The position numbers and the translations under genes were made by a program. A model generated the notes under the pieces. The model was not told the origin of the DNA and did not search any database. It was given only the letters and a program-made list of their open reading frames with translations. This document shows positions 29,179 to 38,344 of a stretch of DNA of 64,000 nucleotides, one piece after another. Numbering within the stretch: the stretch's first letter is position 1; each line of letters starts with the position of its first letter. Source of the stretch: a virus. The stretch covers positions 1 to 64,000 of IMG/VR virus record IMGVR_UViG_3300030419_006726; one strand, given 5' to 3'.

Positions 29179-29207
29179 TTGACAAACACTGACTTAGGTG
29201 TTATCTT
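29179..29207 (+). promoter_or_regulatory. Sigma70-like promoter (TTGACA-17-TATCTT)
   Basis: TTGACA at 29179-29184 and TATCTT at 29202-29207, 17 nt apart, directly after the phoH stop and 17 nt before the next ATG. Confidence 0.65.
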
Positions 29208-29223
29208 ATAGAAGAGGTTTATT

Positions 29224-29514
29224 ATGAATATCGAAGATACAAATCCAACACTAAGAGAACCGATCGACAAAACCACTCCTTTAAAAGAGTGGTTAGTTGA
29301 ATATGTCGGGACGCAACATGAGCCAAATGACGGCAACGTTACTGTCGAAATGGTCATTGAAACCGTGGCAAAGGAATTTCCAGAATTTTTGATGGCTATA
29401 GCTGAAGAAAATTGGATCCGCGGATACCATCAAGCGCTTTCAGATGTAACCGAGGGTGATATGTCCTATAATTCTGAATTAAAGGTTCGACAAGAAAATG
29501 GATCAATTGACTGA
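29224..29514 (+). CDS. Hypothetical acidic protein
   Basis: A 96-residue protein with a promoter and AAGAGG site just upstream. Helical segments include VEMVIETVAKEFPEFLMAIAEENW; the phrase ENWIRGYHQALSD is conserved-looking but unassigned. It overlaps the next gene by 17 nt. Confidence 0.62.
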   Translation: MNIEDTNPTLREPIDKTTPLKEWLVEYVGTQHEPNDGNVTVEMVIETVAKEFPEFLMAIAEENWIRGYHQALSDVTEGDMSYNSELKVRQENGSID

Positions 29515-30190
29515 GTATATAAAGAATTCTTTGATTGCAGCAGAGAACGCACGCAGAGAGTATCAGCTTTTTGATGATATTTTTGTTTATGTCAAAGACG
29601 AGCTTCCAGATTATATTAATTTAAACAATGTACTGAAATCGGTGGAGAGAATAATACCGTTTCACCTGTCAAGAGAGGTTGATGGAATGTATATTGGTCA
29701 ATTTAAAGATTGGGCCGAGCGCGAAGTCAATTCAATGTTTAAAGATGCATCAATATTTGTAACAAACCAACAAGACGATGATGAAGACATGATTGATGAC
29801 ATTGTTCATGAATTTGCTCACTCAATTGAGAGTCCCATGGGAGATATTATATATTCTGACGGAGAATTACAGCAAGAATTTGTTGGAAAACGAAAGCGTT
29901 TATATTTTCTCATCAAGGCCGAGGGTTACGACACCGCATCAGAAAAATTCATGAATCCTGAATACGAAGAGAAGTTTGATGATTTTTTATATAAGAAAAT
30001 TGGATATGACGCTCTATCTTCGATCGCGATGGGACTATTTATTACACCATATGCCGCAACATCGTTAAGAGAATACTTTGCAACCGGCTATGTTGAATAT
30101 TTGATGGGCGATAGAAATTACCTAATGAAAGTAAGTCCCATGCTTTATCGAAAAATCGAACAACTAACTGGAGAAGCAGATGAAGATTGA
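29498..30190 (+). CDS. Zincin-type metallopeptidase-like protein
   Basis: A 230-residue protein. HEFAH at residues 104-108 within DDIVHEFAHSIE is a typical HExxH zinc site, and REYFATGYVEYLMGD near residue 200 fits the downstream Glu helix of gluzincins. The N-terminus is helical. No membrane segment or signal is seen, so it acts in the cytoplasm or virion. Substrate unknown. It is a second zincin besides that at 13837, with no obvious similarity outside the motif. Confidence 0.75.
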   Translation: MDQLTEYIKNSLIAAENARREYQLFDDIFVYVKDELPDYINLNNVLKSVERIIPFHLSREVDGMYIGQFKDWAEREVNSMFKDASIFVTNQQDDDEDMIDDIVHEFAHSIESPMGDIIYSDGELQQEFVGKRKRLYFLIKAEGYDTASEKFMNPEYEEKFDDFLYKKIGYDALSSIAMGLFITPYAATSLREYFATGYVEYLMGDRNYLMKVSPMLYRKIEQLTGEADED

Positions 30191-30494
30191 TACAAGAGAG
30201 GAAGACGGGCTACTTATCGTGACCGTGACAGTACCTAGGTACAATAAGAACAACCCCGACACAGCAGAGACAAACAGAAAGATTAAGATCGGAACCTCTG
30301 ATCTAAGGCGTAAATTTCCACAGGTTGCAAATTTATCTCTAAAAGAGGGCAACACCTTGGATAATAGAAGTGCAAGCTCTGCAACGTGGGTTTTCCGTCT
30401 ACCGACACCCCCTCCAGCGCCAGAAAAACCAAAAACAAAACCTAGACGTAGAAGAACTCGCAAAACAACGAAAAAAACCGAAACTGAGGTGTAA
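30180..30494 (+). CDS. Hypothetical protein with basic Pro-rich tail
   Basis: A 104-residue protein overlapping the zincin by 11 nt. The N-terminal part is beta-rich (GLLIVTVTVPRYN); the C-terminal 30 residues are Pro then Lys/Arg/Thr-rich (KPRRRRTRKTTKKTE), suggesting nucleic-acid contact. No family is recognised. Confidence 0.58.
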   Translation: MKIDTREEDGLLIVTVTVPRYNKNNPDTAETNRKIKIGTSDLRRKFPQVANLSLKEGNTLDNRSASSATWVFRLPTPPPAPEKPKTKPRRRRTRKTTKKTETEV

Positions 30495-30495
30495 T

Positions 30496-31275
30496 TTGGC
30501 TCACATTTCTTATTCTGAGCTTAAGAACTGGGCTTTTTGCCCTTTTTATCACAAATTAGTCAACATTGACAAGCTAAAGGGCTTCCGAGGCAATGAATTT
30601 ACTGCCTTTGGCACTGCTATGCACGAAGTGTGCGAAAAAACGGCTTTAAAACAGCTAAAAGAGGAAGATCAAGAGGGTTTTTTCATGAAAAAGTTCCTTG
30701 AAGAGCTGATTTCCCTCCCTGATGACGTACAATTGAACGAAAATCTTGTAAATTCGATGCGCGAACAAGGAAAAGCACTAATACCAGAGGTTTTTCCGGC
30801 TTTGGAGGACTATTTTGAGGACTATGAGGTCGTTTCGACCGAAGAAAAGCTATTTGAGCCCATAAATGACCTAAGTTACGCCGAAAATTACCATTTTAAG
30901 GGCTTTATTGACCTAGTTGTACGCACTGGTGACGGCAAATATCACGTTATTGACTGGAAAACATGCTCCTGGGGGTGGGATTCTCGTAAGAGATCGGAAA
31001 AGATGATTACATACCAATTGACCCTATATAAGCACTATTTTGCCCTAAAACACGGTATTGACCCTAAAAATGTCGAAACACACTTCGCACTACTGAAGAG
31101 AACCGCTAAAAACAACCGTGTAGAGCTATTTCGCGTTACTAGCGGCCCAAGAAAAACTGAAAATGCTCTTAAATTGTTAAACAAAGCGTTATATAATATC
31201 TGTAGTAAGAAACACATTAAAAACAAGACAGCTTGTGGTAAATGTGAGTTTCACAATACAAAGCATTGTCCATGA
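30496..31275 (+). CDS. PD-(D/E)XK nuclease, RecB/Cas4-like
   Basis: A 259-residue protein; TTG is chosen because GAGGTG lies 3-9 nt upstream and an earlier start runs inside the previous gene. ISYSELKNWAFCPFYHK, FGTAMHEV, FKGFIDLVV and VIDWKT mark a RecB-like exonuclease core (Asp, then Asp-x-Lys). Cys15 plus the C-terminal C-x2-C-x6-C suggest a Cas4/AddB-type Fe-S cluster. It likely acts in DNA replication or recombination. It is the last gene before the glycan island. Confidence 0.87.
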   Translation: MAHISYSELKNWAFCPFYHKLVNIDKLKGFRGNEFTAFGTAMHEVCEKTALKQLKEEDQEGFFMKKFLEELISLPDDVQLNENLVNSMREQGKALIPEVFPALEDYFEDYEVVSTEEKLFEPINDLSYAENYHFKGFIDLVVRTGDGKYHVIDWKTCSWGWDSRKRSEKMITYQLTLYKHYFALKHGIDPKNVETHFALLKRTAKNNRVELFRVTSGPRKTENALKLLNKALYNICSKKHIKNKTACGKCEFHNTKHCP

Positions 31276-31282
31276 GGAATAA

Positions 31283-32542
31283 ATGACAGAAAAAAAGAAG
31301 ATTTTGGTCCTGTCTGACCATCCACTATCACCATCAGGTGTTGGAACACAGACAAAGTACTTTATTGAGTCATTGCTCAAAACAAACAGGTATAAGTTTA
31401 TTTGTTTGGGCGGTGCCATTAAGCACCAGAAATATGACCCTATTAAGGTAGATCCATGGGGTGAAGATTGGATTATCTATCCCGTAGACGGTTATGGAAC
31501 CCATGATATTATTCGCTCTCTCTTGAGAACAGAGCGCCCAGACATCGTATGGTTTATGACTGATCCTAGATTCTGGGGATGGCTGTGGGAGATTGAAGAT
31601 GAGGTCCGACCCCTAGTGCCAATGGTGTATTATCACGTATGGGACAACTACCCATACCCAAATTTCAACGCTAGGTACTACGACTCAACAGATGTTGTTG
31701 TTGCTATCTCAAAATTAACACACGACATCGTTCAAAACGTATCACCAAATGTAGAGTGCCACTATTTGCCACATTCTGTAGACACTGGGGTATTTAAGAA
31801 GCTTCCGGAATCAGAAGTTAAAGATTTTGTAGAAAAAGGCTTTGATTCTAGTGAAGAAAAATTTACAATATTCTGGAATAATCGAAACGCACGTCGAAAA
31901 CAATCTGGCTCACTGATTTGGTGGTTTAATGAGTTTCTAAACAAGGTCGGTCGTGACAAAGCCCGCCTTGTTATGCACACAGACCCTAAAGACAATAATG
32001 GTCAAGACTTGATTGCAATCATGCAAGAGTTGAACCTAGATAATGGAGAGGTTTTCATTTCCAGAGACAAGGTTCCACCCAAGCTTCTAGCTTTCATGTA
32101 TAATATGTCTGATTGTACAATTAATATTTCAGACGCTGAGGGTTTCGGTCTGGCAACGCTGGAATCGTTGGCATGTGAGACTCCGATCATTGCAACAATG
32201 ACTGGTGGCTTACAAGAACAAGTAACTGATGGAGAAGATTGGTTTGGAGTTGGATTGACACCGGTCTCCAAGGCAGTCATTGGATCTCAGGGTGTGCCAT
32301 ATATTTATGAAGACAGAGTAAGCCAAGATGATGTGGTTAATGCTTTGCTCAAGATGTATAACATGACAAAAGAAGAGAGGCAAGCGCTTGGCGCCAAAGG
32401 TCGCCAGCACGTAATGAATAATTATAATTTTGATCAATTTCAATCTAAATGGGTTGAATTGATTGACGGTGTTGTGGAAAATTATGGCTCTTGGGAAACC
32501 AGAGTCGGCTATGATAGATGGGAGATATTAGAAGTAGCATGA
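31283..32542 (+). CDS. GT4-family glycosyltransferase
   Basis: A 419-residue protein with a GT-B fold. The N-terminal domain starts KKILVLSDHPLSPSGVGTQ; the C-terminal domain has the GT4 E-x7-E motif in EGFGLATLE followed by PIIATMTGG. These enzymes transfer a sugar from a nucleotide donor. There is no membrane segment. It overlaps the next gene by 4 nt and opens a 25-kb run of glycan genes. Donor and acceptor are unknown. Confidence 0.88.
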   Translation: MTEKKKILVLSDHPLSPSGVGTQTKYFIESLLKTNRYKFICLGGAIKHQKYDPIKVDPWGEDWIIYPVDGYGTHDIIRSLLRTERPDIVWFMTDPRFWGWLWEIEDEVRPLVPMVYYHVWDNYPYPNFNARYYDSTDVVVAISKLTHDIVQNVSPNVECHYLPHSVDTGVFKKLPESEVKDFVEKGFDSSEEKFTIFWNNRNARRKQSGSLIWWFNEFLNKVGRDKARLVMHTDPKDNNGQDLIAIMQELNLDNGEVFISRDKVPPKLLAFMYNMSDCTINISDAEGFGLATLESLACETPIIATMTGGLQEQVTDGEDWFGVGLTPVSKAVIGSQGVPYIYEDRVSQDDVVNALLKMYNMTKEERQALGAKGRQHVMNNYNFDQFQSKWVELIDGVVENYGSWETRVGYDRWEILEVA

Positions 32543-33780
32543 AGAAGATTTTAATTAAAGGCCCAGTGCTAACACGCTCTGGATATGGCGAACAAGCAAG
32601 ATTTGCACTGAGATCACTGGCCTCGCGCCCAGATTTGTATGATTTGTATTTGATGGCCACCGGCTGGGGTAAAACAAGCTGGGTAATAGAGGATAATCCC
32701 GAAAGAGATTGGATCGATCATCTGATTAACAAGACAGCTAGCTTTATTCAGTCTGGTGGCAAATTCGATGAATCTTTGCAGGTTACAATTCCAAATGAAT
32801 GGGAGCGTATCGCTCCATACAATGTTGGGTATACTGCCGGCATCGAAACTACTAAAGTGGCACCCGAATGGATTGAAAAAGCCAACATGATGGACAAAAT
32901 TATTGTTGTATCGAATCATTCAAAAAATGTATTCGAAGATACGGCATACGTTTTACAGAACGATAAGCAACAGAGAGCAAATTTCCAATGCAGCACAGAA
33001 ATCGAAGTTGTCAACTATCCCGTTAAAAAATACGATCCAGTGGATTTGGAGTTGAATCTACCTTATGATTTTAATTTTTTATGTGTCGCTCAATGGGGTC
33101 CGAGAAAGAATGTAAAAAACACTATTAAGTGGTTCGTAGAAGAATTCCATGACGATGAAGTCGGCTTGGTTGTTAAAATGTTTCAAATGAAAAATTGCCA
33201 CATGGATAAGCAGAATTGCATAACTAAACTTACTGAATTATTGAGACAGTATCCGGATAAGAAGTGTAAACTGCATTTGATTCATGGCAACATGACTGAT
33301 GAGGAAATGAATTCCCTATATACGCATCCAAAACTTAAAGCATTTGTTACCCTTACTCATGGAGAGGGTTACGGTCTTCCGCTATTTGAAGCAGCCTATA
33401 ATGGTATGCCGGTAGTAGCCCCAGCCTGGAGCGGTCATTGCGATTTTCTTTTTGCCCCGGTTAAAAAGAAAGGGTCCAACAAAACAAAGATAAGACCTCT
33501 GTTTGCCAAGGTGGATTATGACCTGAAGCCAATTCAAAAAGAGGCAGTGTGGAAAGGGGTGCTGCAGCCAGATTCAATGTGGTGCTATGCGAGAGAAACT
33601 AGCTATAAGAGAAAGCTAAGAGAGGTTTATAAATCACACAGTATGTTTGTTGGTCACGCCAAGAAATTAAAGAAACACCTTAATAGTAATTTTACGAACC
33701 AAATAATGTATTCAAATTTTGTTAATGCTATGGCAAGCAAGAACACCTCCGCAGAAGATAGTTTAGTAATGGTGGTTTGA
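32539..33780 (+). CDS. GT4-family glycosyltransferase
   Basis: A 413-residue protein from the ATG in the ATGA overlap. The N-terminus MKKILIKGPVLTRSGYGEQ is a Rossmann-type start; GEGYGLPLFEAAYNG carries the E-x7-E motif with PVVAPAWSGH. IIVVSNHSKNVFED fits the inter-domain region. It is related to its neighbours at 31283 and 33780, suggesting tandem duplication. Substrates unknown. Confidence 0.86.
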   Translation: MKKILIKGPVLTRSGYGEQARFALRSLASRPDLYDLYLMATGWGKTSWVIEDNPERDWIDHLINKTASFIQSGGKFDESLQVTIPNEWERIAPYNVGYTAGIETTKVAPEWIEKANMMDKIIVVSNHSKNVFEDTAYVLQNDKQQRANFQCSTEIEVVNYPVKKYDPVDLELNLPYDFNFLCVAQWGPRKNVKNTIKWFVEEFHDDEVGLVVKMFQMKNCHMDKQNCITKLTELLRQYPDKKCKLHLIHGNMTDEEMNSLYTHPKLKAFVTLTHGEGYGLPLFEAAYNGMPVVAPAWSGHCDFLFAPVKKKGSNKTKIRPLFAKVDYDLKPIQKEAVWKGVLQPDSMWCYARETSYKRKLREVYKSHSMFVGHAKKLKKHLNSNFTNQIMYSNFVNAMASKNTSAEDSLVMVV

Positions 33781-35834
33781 TGAATGTTGTTTACGCTGCA
33801 CAGTTTCGAGATTCTAGTGGATATGCGGTAGCAGCTAGAGGATATCTTAAAGCTCTTGATGCTTATTTGACAGAGCACCCGGGAGCCTTCAATCTTAAAA
33901 TATATTCTTCTGTTGTAAACCACTCAGACAAGCTTTTATTAGAAGAAGTCCAATTGATTGAAAAATATGAGTTTAGAGATAACTCGGACATACAGAAAGC
34001 GATAAATCAAGATTATACTTTTGTGTGGCATATGCCGCCACCAATGTTATCTTTTGCAGATGACAGATTTAAGCCTTCGCCAAATTGTAGCCCTTCGCTA
34101 TCTCGTTTGCAAAGATGTTCTTCGAAAAATGTAAACCTTACAGTATGGGAAACAACCACCATACCGATTGAGTGGCGTAGGGATTACGAATATTACAAGC
34201 CTGACAAGATTATCGTACCTTGCAGCTGGAATAAACAAGTATTTGAAGAGTGTGTACCCGATGTACCCTGTGAGATGATTCCGCACATCATTGAGCCGCA
34301 TACCATCTCTACCAATAAAAATGGCCATCCAATGGGTACGCTTCGGCCGCTAAAGTTACCATTCGATCTTACTAATAAGTTTGTTGTTTTAACGATGTCG
34401 CAATGGACAAAGCGAAAAGGTTTTGATACCTTGATTAGATCGTTTACCGCTGAGTTTGGAAATAATAAAGACGCAGTATTGATTATCAAAACTTATGGCG
34501 GGCCCGAAGGCGATGCTGAAAGTATTGGAAGGTATGTAAAGAGCTTAAGAAATTCGATTTTACTTCCAGGCCCAGTCAACACTCATGCATCTGAGAATAA
34601 TATACTATTAATTCCCGGATTTGTTCCTACAGAAAGTATAATGTGGCTGCATCAGCAAGCGAGCGTATTCGCTTTGTTTTCTCGCGGCGAGGGATTTGGT
34701 TTACCAATAGCAGAGGCTATAATGGCCAAAAAACCAGTGATTGTACCAAAGGAAGGCGGTCATGTGGATTATATTAACACAGATAGCGCTTTTTTTGTTG
34801 ATGGCCGCTGGGACACGTGCGCGTATGGAATGACTCCGTATGGGTGCGATGGAGATTGGTACGAGTGCAGTATCAAGTCCGGTCGCGAGCAATTGAGGAA
34901 GGCATATGAAATATGGAAGAAGCGTGGAAACGAATTGGCTGTCATGGGCGTCGACGCGTATACTCACGTAATAGAAGGCCCTTATTCTCGATACAAGGTT
35001 GGATCGACTTTTTATGAGAAGCTCAAGGACCTAAACGAGCCAGATACTAAGCCAAAAACAATACTTGAAAGAAGAACAGCTTTAAAGCGAAAAGTTCAGA
35101 AAGCCCCCACGTTGAAAGAGAAGGTGGCACTATTGAAGGACTCATTTAAGGGCGAGACATGTTATGTGTTATCCTGCGGCCCGTCTATTTCTGACCATAC
35201 TTTGAAACAGTACAAGGAGAAATTACAAGACAAGCTTGTACTATCAGTAAAGCAGACATATGATAAGGTGCCAGATTTAGTTGATTTTCACTTTTTTAAT
35301 TGTGCAAACACTCCAAGGCCCAAGGGATATCCGCTGCTTGAGCATTATCAGTATAACGATAATGAACCGATCATCGTCGCTAGCAGCAATTATCCACTCC
35401 ACTCCCGCTGGAGCCCGTTTCAGAAGCATGATTTGTTCTTTAAGATTCCCATTCGCACTGAAATTAATGATCAGTTTATCTGCAAGACAAAGAACTTTGA
35501 TGACTATGACTTAGGTGTGAATGTCGAACGCCCATGCGGCCCGGGCATAATGTATGAAACCGTTATATTTATGGCCGCCCATTTGGGCGTTAAGAAGATC
35601 ATTGCCGTTGGTTGGGACTTAAGTCAGACAAATCCAAAAAAACCAAATGAATATGAACATTTCTATAAAGATGAAAAAATGCTTATAAAAGGCGACATAT
35701 TGCCTTGGGAAGTTGCTGCCACATGCGAAGCTTCAAAAGAACTATACGAATGGCTACAAGGCCGTGGTATCGAGTTGGAATTAGCATCAAATAAAAGCTC
35801 ATTGTATGAAAAAATTCCAAGAGTTGTGTTATAA
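33780..35834 (+). CDS. GT4 glycosyltransferase fused to Maf/DUF115-like domain
   Basis: A 684-residue protein; the ATG in TGATG is used. Residues 1-420 are a GT4 enzyme (GEGFGLPIAEAI holds E-x7-E). Residues about 450-684 form a Maf/DUF115-like domain starting ETCYVLSCGPSISDH and including RPCGPGIMYET and KKIIAVGWDLSQT. Maf proteins transfer nonulosonic acids to flagellin Ser/Thr. Three further genes encode the same kind of domain. The fusion suggests one polypeptide adds two successive sugars (inference). Confidence 0.82.
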   Translation: MNVVYAAQFRDSSGYAVAARGYLKALDAYLTEHPGAFNLKIYSSVVNHSDKLLLEEVQLIEKYEFRDNSDIQKAINQDYTFVWHMPPPMLSFADDRFKPSPNCSPSLSRLQRCSSKNVNLTVWETTTIPIEWRRDYEYYKPDKIIVPCSWNKQVFEECVPDVPCEMIPHIIEPHTISTNKNGHPMGTLRPLKLPFDLTNKFVVLTMSQWTKRKGFDTLIRSFTAEFGNNKDAVLIIKTYGGPEGDAESIGRYVKSLRNSILLPGPVNTHASENNILLIPGFVPTESIMWLHQQASVFALFSRGEGFGLPIAEAIMAKKPVIVPKEGGHVDYINTDSAFFVDGRWDTCAYGMTPYGCDGDWYECSIKSGREQLRKAYEIWKKRGNELAVMGVDAYTHVIEGPYSRYKVGSTFYEKLKDLNEPDTKPKTILERRTALKRKVQKAPTLKEKVALLKDSFKGETCYVLSCGPSISDHTLKQYKEKLQDKLVLSVKQTYDKVPDLVDFHFFNCANTPRPKGYPLLEHYQYNDNEPIIVASSNYPLHSRWSPFQKHDLFFKIPIRTEINDQFICKTKNFDDYDLGVNVERPCGPGIMYETVIFMAAHLGVKKIIAVGWDLSQTNPKKPNEYEHFYKDEKMLIKGDILPWEVAATCEASKELYEWLQGRGIELELASNKSSLYEKIPRVVL

Positions 35835-35846
35835 TTTGAGGACCAA

Positions 35847-36680
35847 ATGAAGAATACCTATATCATCGCCGAAATCGGCATTAACCACAATGGCGACTTA
35901 GATGTCGCCAAAAAGCTTATTGATGTTGCGGCCGTATCTGGCTGCGATGCCGTTAAGTTTCAAAAGAGAAACCCAGATGTCTGCGTCCCAGATCATCAGA
36001 AAGGTGTCATGCGCGAGACGCCATGGGGCACAATGACTTATTTAGATTATAAGTATCGCATGGAATTTGAAAAGGATGAGTATGATCAGATTGATGCTTA
36101 CTGCAGTGATAAAAATATTGATTGGTCTGCATCCCCGTGGGACATGGACAGTCTAGATTTCTTATTACAGTATAAGATACCCTTTATCAAAGTGCCATCT
36201 GCTATGATCACGAACGAGCAGTTAATGCGCGCTTGTGCCAGTACTGGAAAGAAAGTGATTTTTTCGGCCGGCATGAGTTCTTTGGACGAGGTTGACGAGG
36301 CCGTTCGCTGGATGCGAGAAGAGAATGCCGATTTTGCACTTTTGCATTGCAACTCTTCATATCCTGCGCCATTGGAAGACTTAAATCTGAGCTGTATCCA
36401 GACGCTTAAGCAAAGATACGATTGCGAGGTGGGATATAGTGGTCATGAATTTAGATTAGGGACGAGTGTTGCTGCAATTTATTTAGGCGCAACGATTGTG
36501 GAGAGACACATTACTCTAGATAGAACGATGTGGGGATCTGATCACCTAGCGTCAGTAGAGCCACAGGGGCTCATAAAGCTGGTAAAGGGAATTAGAGAAT
36601 TAGAAATTGCTCATGGCGATGGAATTAAAAAAGTTACTGAAGCGGAAAAGAAAGTCCGCAAAAAATTGAGAGGTTATTGA
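35847..36680 (+). CDS. NeuB-type nonulosonic acid synthase, core domain only
   Basis: A 277-residue TIM-barrel. IAEIGINHNGDL, AVKFQKR, NSSYPAP, GYSGHE and ERHITLDRTMWGSDH are the active-site blocks of NeuB/PseI/LegI enzymes, which condense phosphoenolpyruvate with an amino sugar to make a sialic-type acid. It lacks the C-terminal SAF antifreeze-like domain of full-length family members (about 340 residues), which normally caps the neighbour's active site. Precise product (pseudaminic, legionaminic or other) is unclear. Confidence 0.9.
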   Translation: MKNTYIIAEIGINHNGDLDVAKKLIDVAAVSGCDAVKFQKRNPDVCVPDHQKGVMRETPWGTMTYLDYKYRMEFEKDEYDQIDAYCSDKNIDWSASPWDMDSLDFLLQYKIPFIKVPSAMITNEQLMRACASTGKKVIFSAGMSSLDEVDEAVRWMREENADFALLHCNSSYPAPLEDLNLSCIQTLKQRYDCEVGYSGHEFRLGTSVAAIYLGATIVERHITLDRTMWGSDHLASVEPQGLIKLVKGIRELEIAHGDGIKKVTEAEKKVRKKLRGY

Positions 36681-37652
36681 ATGCCAAAAATTTGGAATAA
36701 TTGTGTAGAGATTTATAAAGATGGAGATTTTGTTGATGATTACGATATAGATCGAACCGTTTTTGCATCATGGCAGAGGTATACTAATATTCTATGCCGT
36801 GAGCCAGCAGCGACGGTGTGGTATGATAAGATATCCAAGCGTTGTTTTGGCTCAGAGCAAGATTTTTATGCAAATCCAAATGACTTTTCATTTTTCTCGC
36901 AAAAAGAAGATTTTGTTTCAAATAGAGCCTGGGGCCTGAACCATGTGATGGATAGGTTTGGAAATCATCTCGGAAACAACGTAATTATAGAGGACGACTA
37001 CATTCTGCAAGACTTAGAAGAGTTGAAAAAGTTTCAAGATAAGAAAATTTTGATTGTTGGCGGCGGCCCAACCGCGAAGGATATTAACTGGCAAGATACT
37101 GAATATGATTACGTTTGGTCTTGTACGAAGTTTTATCTTAACGAGCAACTAAATAATGTGGGTGTTGATTTAGCAACTATTGGCGGCAATGTTGATTTAG
37201 ATGATGTTGAGTTTAATGCATATTTGTCAGAAAACAATACCATTTGTGGTTTCGAGTGTGGAGTTTCTCCGTTCAAGGATCCTCAAGATATGGTGCGATT
37301 CAAAGAAAGATATCCAAACAGAGTATTCTATTACCACCCTAGATATTTCTCCAAGCTTGGCGCCGCCGCTAGGCTTTTGTGCTTGGGATCTTTTGTGGGA
37401 GCGGAACAAGTCAGCTTTGTTGGATTTGATGGAAACCCAGTAGGAAAAAAACATGCTTTTGAAGGCGAAAATAAAGTTCATAATGAACCATGGCGAAACA
37501 ATGAGACAAATGATTTATATAGAAGACAGCTTGTACTGCTTTGGGATTATTTGCTACAGTTTGATACAAAATATCAGAATTTAGGCGAAGGTCATCCTTC
37601 GAATCAATCAAGCGATATTTCAAAAAAGATGTTTCCGCTTGGAGATAGTTGA
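36681..37652 (+). CDS. Maf/DUF115-like protein, copy A
   Basis: A 323-residue protein. The core KILIVGGGPTAKDINW, WSCTKFYLNE and the YHPRYFSKLGAAARLL block match the proteins at 39826 and 41610. The glycine-rich GGGPT motif corresponds to the CGPS motif of Maf flagellin glycosyltransferases. Location between NeuB and the CMP-sugar synthetase supports transfer of a nonulosonic acid. It overlaps the next gene by 1 nt. Confidence 0.75.
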   Translation: MPKIWNNCVEIYKDGDFVDDYDIDRTVFASWQRYTNILCREPAATVWYDKISKRCFGSEQDFYANPNDFSFFSQKEDFVSNRAWGLNHVMDRFGNHLGNNVIIEDDYILQDLEELKKFQDKKILIVGGGPTAKDINWQDTEYDYVWSCTKFYLNEQLNNVGVDLATIGGNVDLDDVEFNAYLSENNTICGFECGVSPFKDPQDMVRFKERYPNRVFYYHPRYFSKLGAAARLLCLGSFVGAEQVSFVGFDGNPVGKKHAFEGENKVHNEPWRNNETNDLYRRQLVLLWDYLLQFDTKYQNLGEGHPSNQSSDISKKMFPLGDS

Positions 37653-38344
37653 TGAAAAGATTGCAGGATATCGCTGTTGTGATCCAGGCCCGCCTTGGAT
37701 CACAAAGAGTTCCAGGCAAGATGCTCAAGCCTTTTGCCGGTACCACTCTTATGGACATTGCCATCAAGAAGATGATGGATTCTAAGGTCTTTCCAAGAGA
37801 GAACTTCTTTGTCTCGGTCCACGAAAAAGAATTGGTCGATGTTGCGCAGAAATATGGCGCAAACATATATTACCGTAGTGAAAAATCAGCCAATTCTGAA
37901 GGCACGCCACTAACAGAAATGTATGAATGGTGGGACAAATTGCCATTTAAATATTGTGTCTTGGTTAATGCGTGCGCTCCATTCCTAACTGTTGCAACTG
38001 TCGACAGTTTTGTTGAAGCTTATATGAAAACAGAGTCAGATGGGCTGTTTGGGGTCATGGAAAAGAAGAACTATTTTTGGAATACTGACGGAAAGTTAAT
38101 AACAAATTGGCCGGAAGGACAAGCTTGCATGAATACAAAGTTTGTTGAAACTACTTATGAAGCAGCACATTGCCTTTACGCCGGCCGGATGGATCGTATT
38201 AACGATGGTATTTGGATGGGAGATTTCCAAGTCCCAGGCGACATTGAACTGCACGCAATGAGCGAATTTGAATCGTTAGATATTGATTACCCGTGGCAGT
38301 TTGACATGTGCGAATCAATATACAGACAAGTGAAAGGATTATAA
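37652..38344 (+). CDS. CMP-nonulosonate synthetase-like cytidylyltransferase
   Basis: A 230-residue protein; the ATG in TGATG is chosen. VVIQARLGSQRVPGKML is the N-terminal nucleotide-binding motif of NeuA/PseF/KdsB-type enzymes, and SLDIDYPWQFDMCE is the usual end block. The family activates sialic-type acids as CMP-sugars. Flanked by two NeuB-type genes, it completes the route from acid to donor. It overlaps both neighbours by 1 nt. Confidence 0.86.
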   Translation: MKRLQDIAVVIQARLGSQRVPGKMLKPFAGTTLMDIAIKKMMDSKVFPRENFFVSVHEKELVDVAQKYGANIYYRSEKSANSEGTPLTEMYEWWDKLPFKYCVLVNACAPFLTVATVDSFVEAYMKTESDGLFGVMEKKNYFWNTDGKLITNWPEGQACMNTKFVETTYEAAHCLYAGRMDRINDGIWMGDFQVPGDIELHAMSEFESLDIDYPWQFDMCESIYRQVKGL

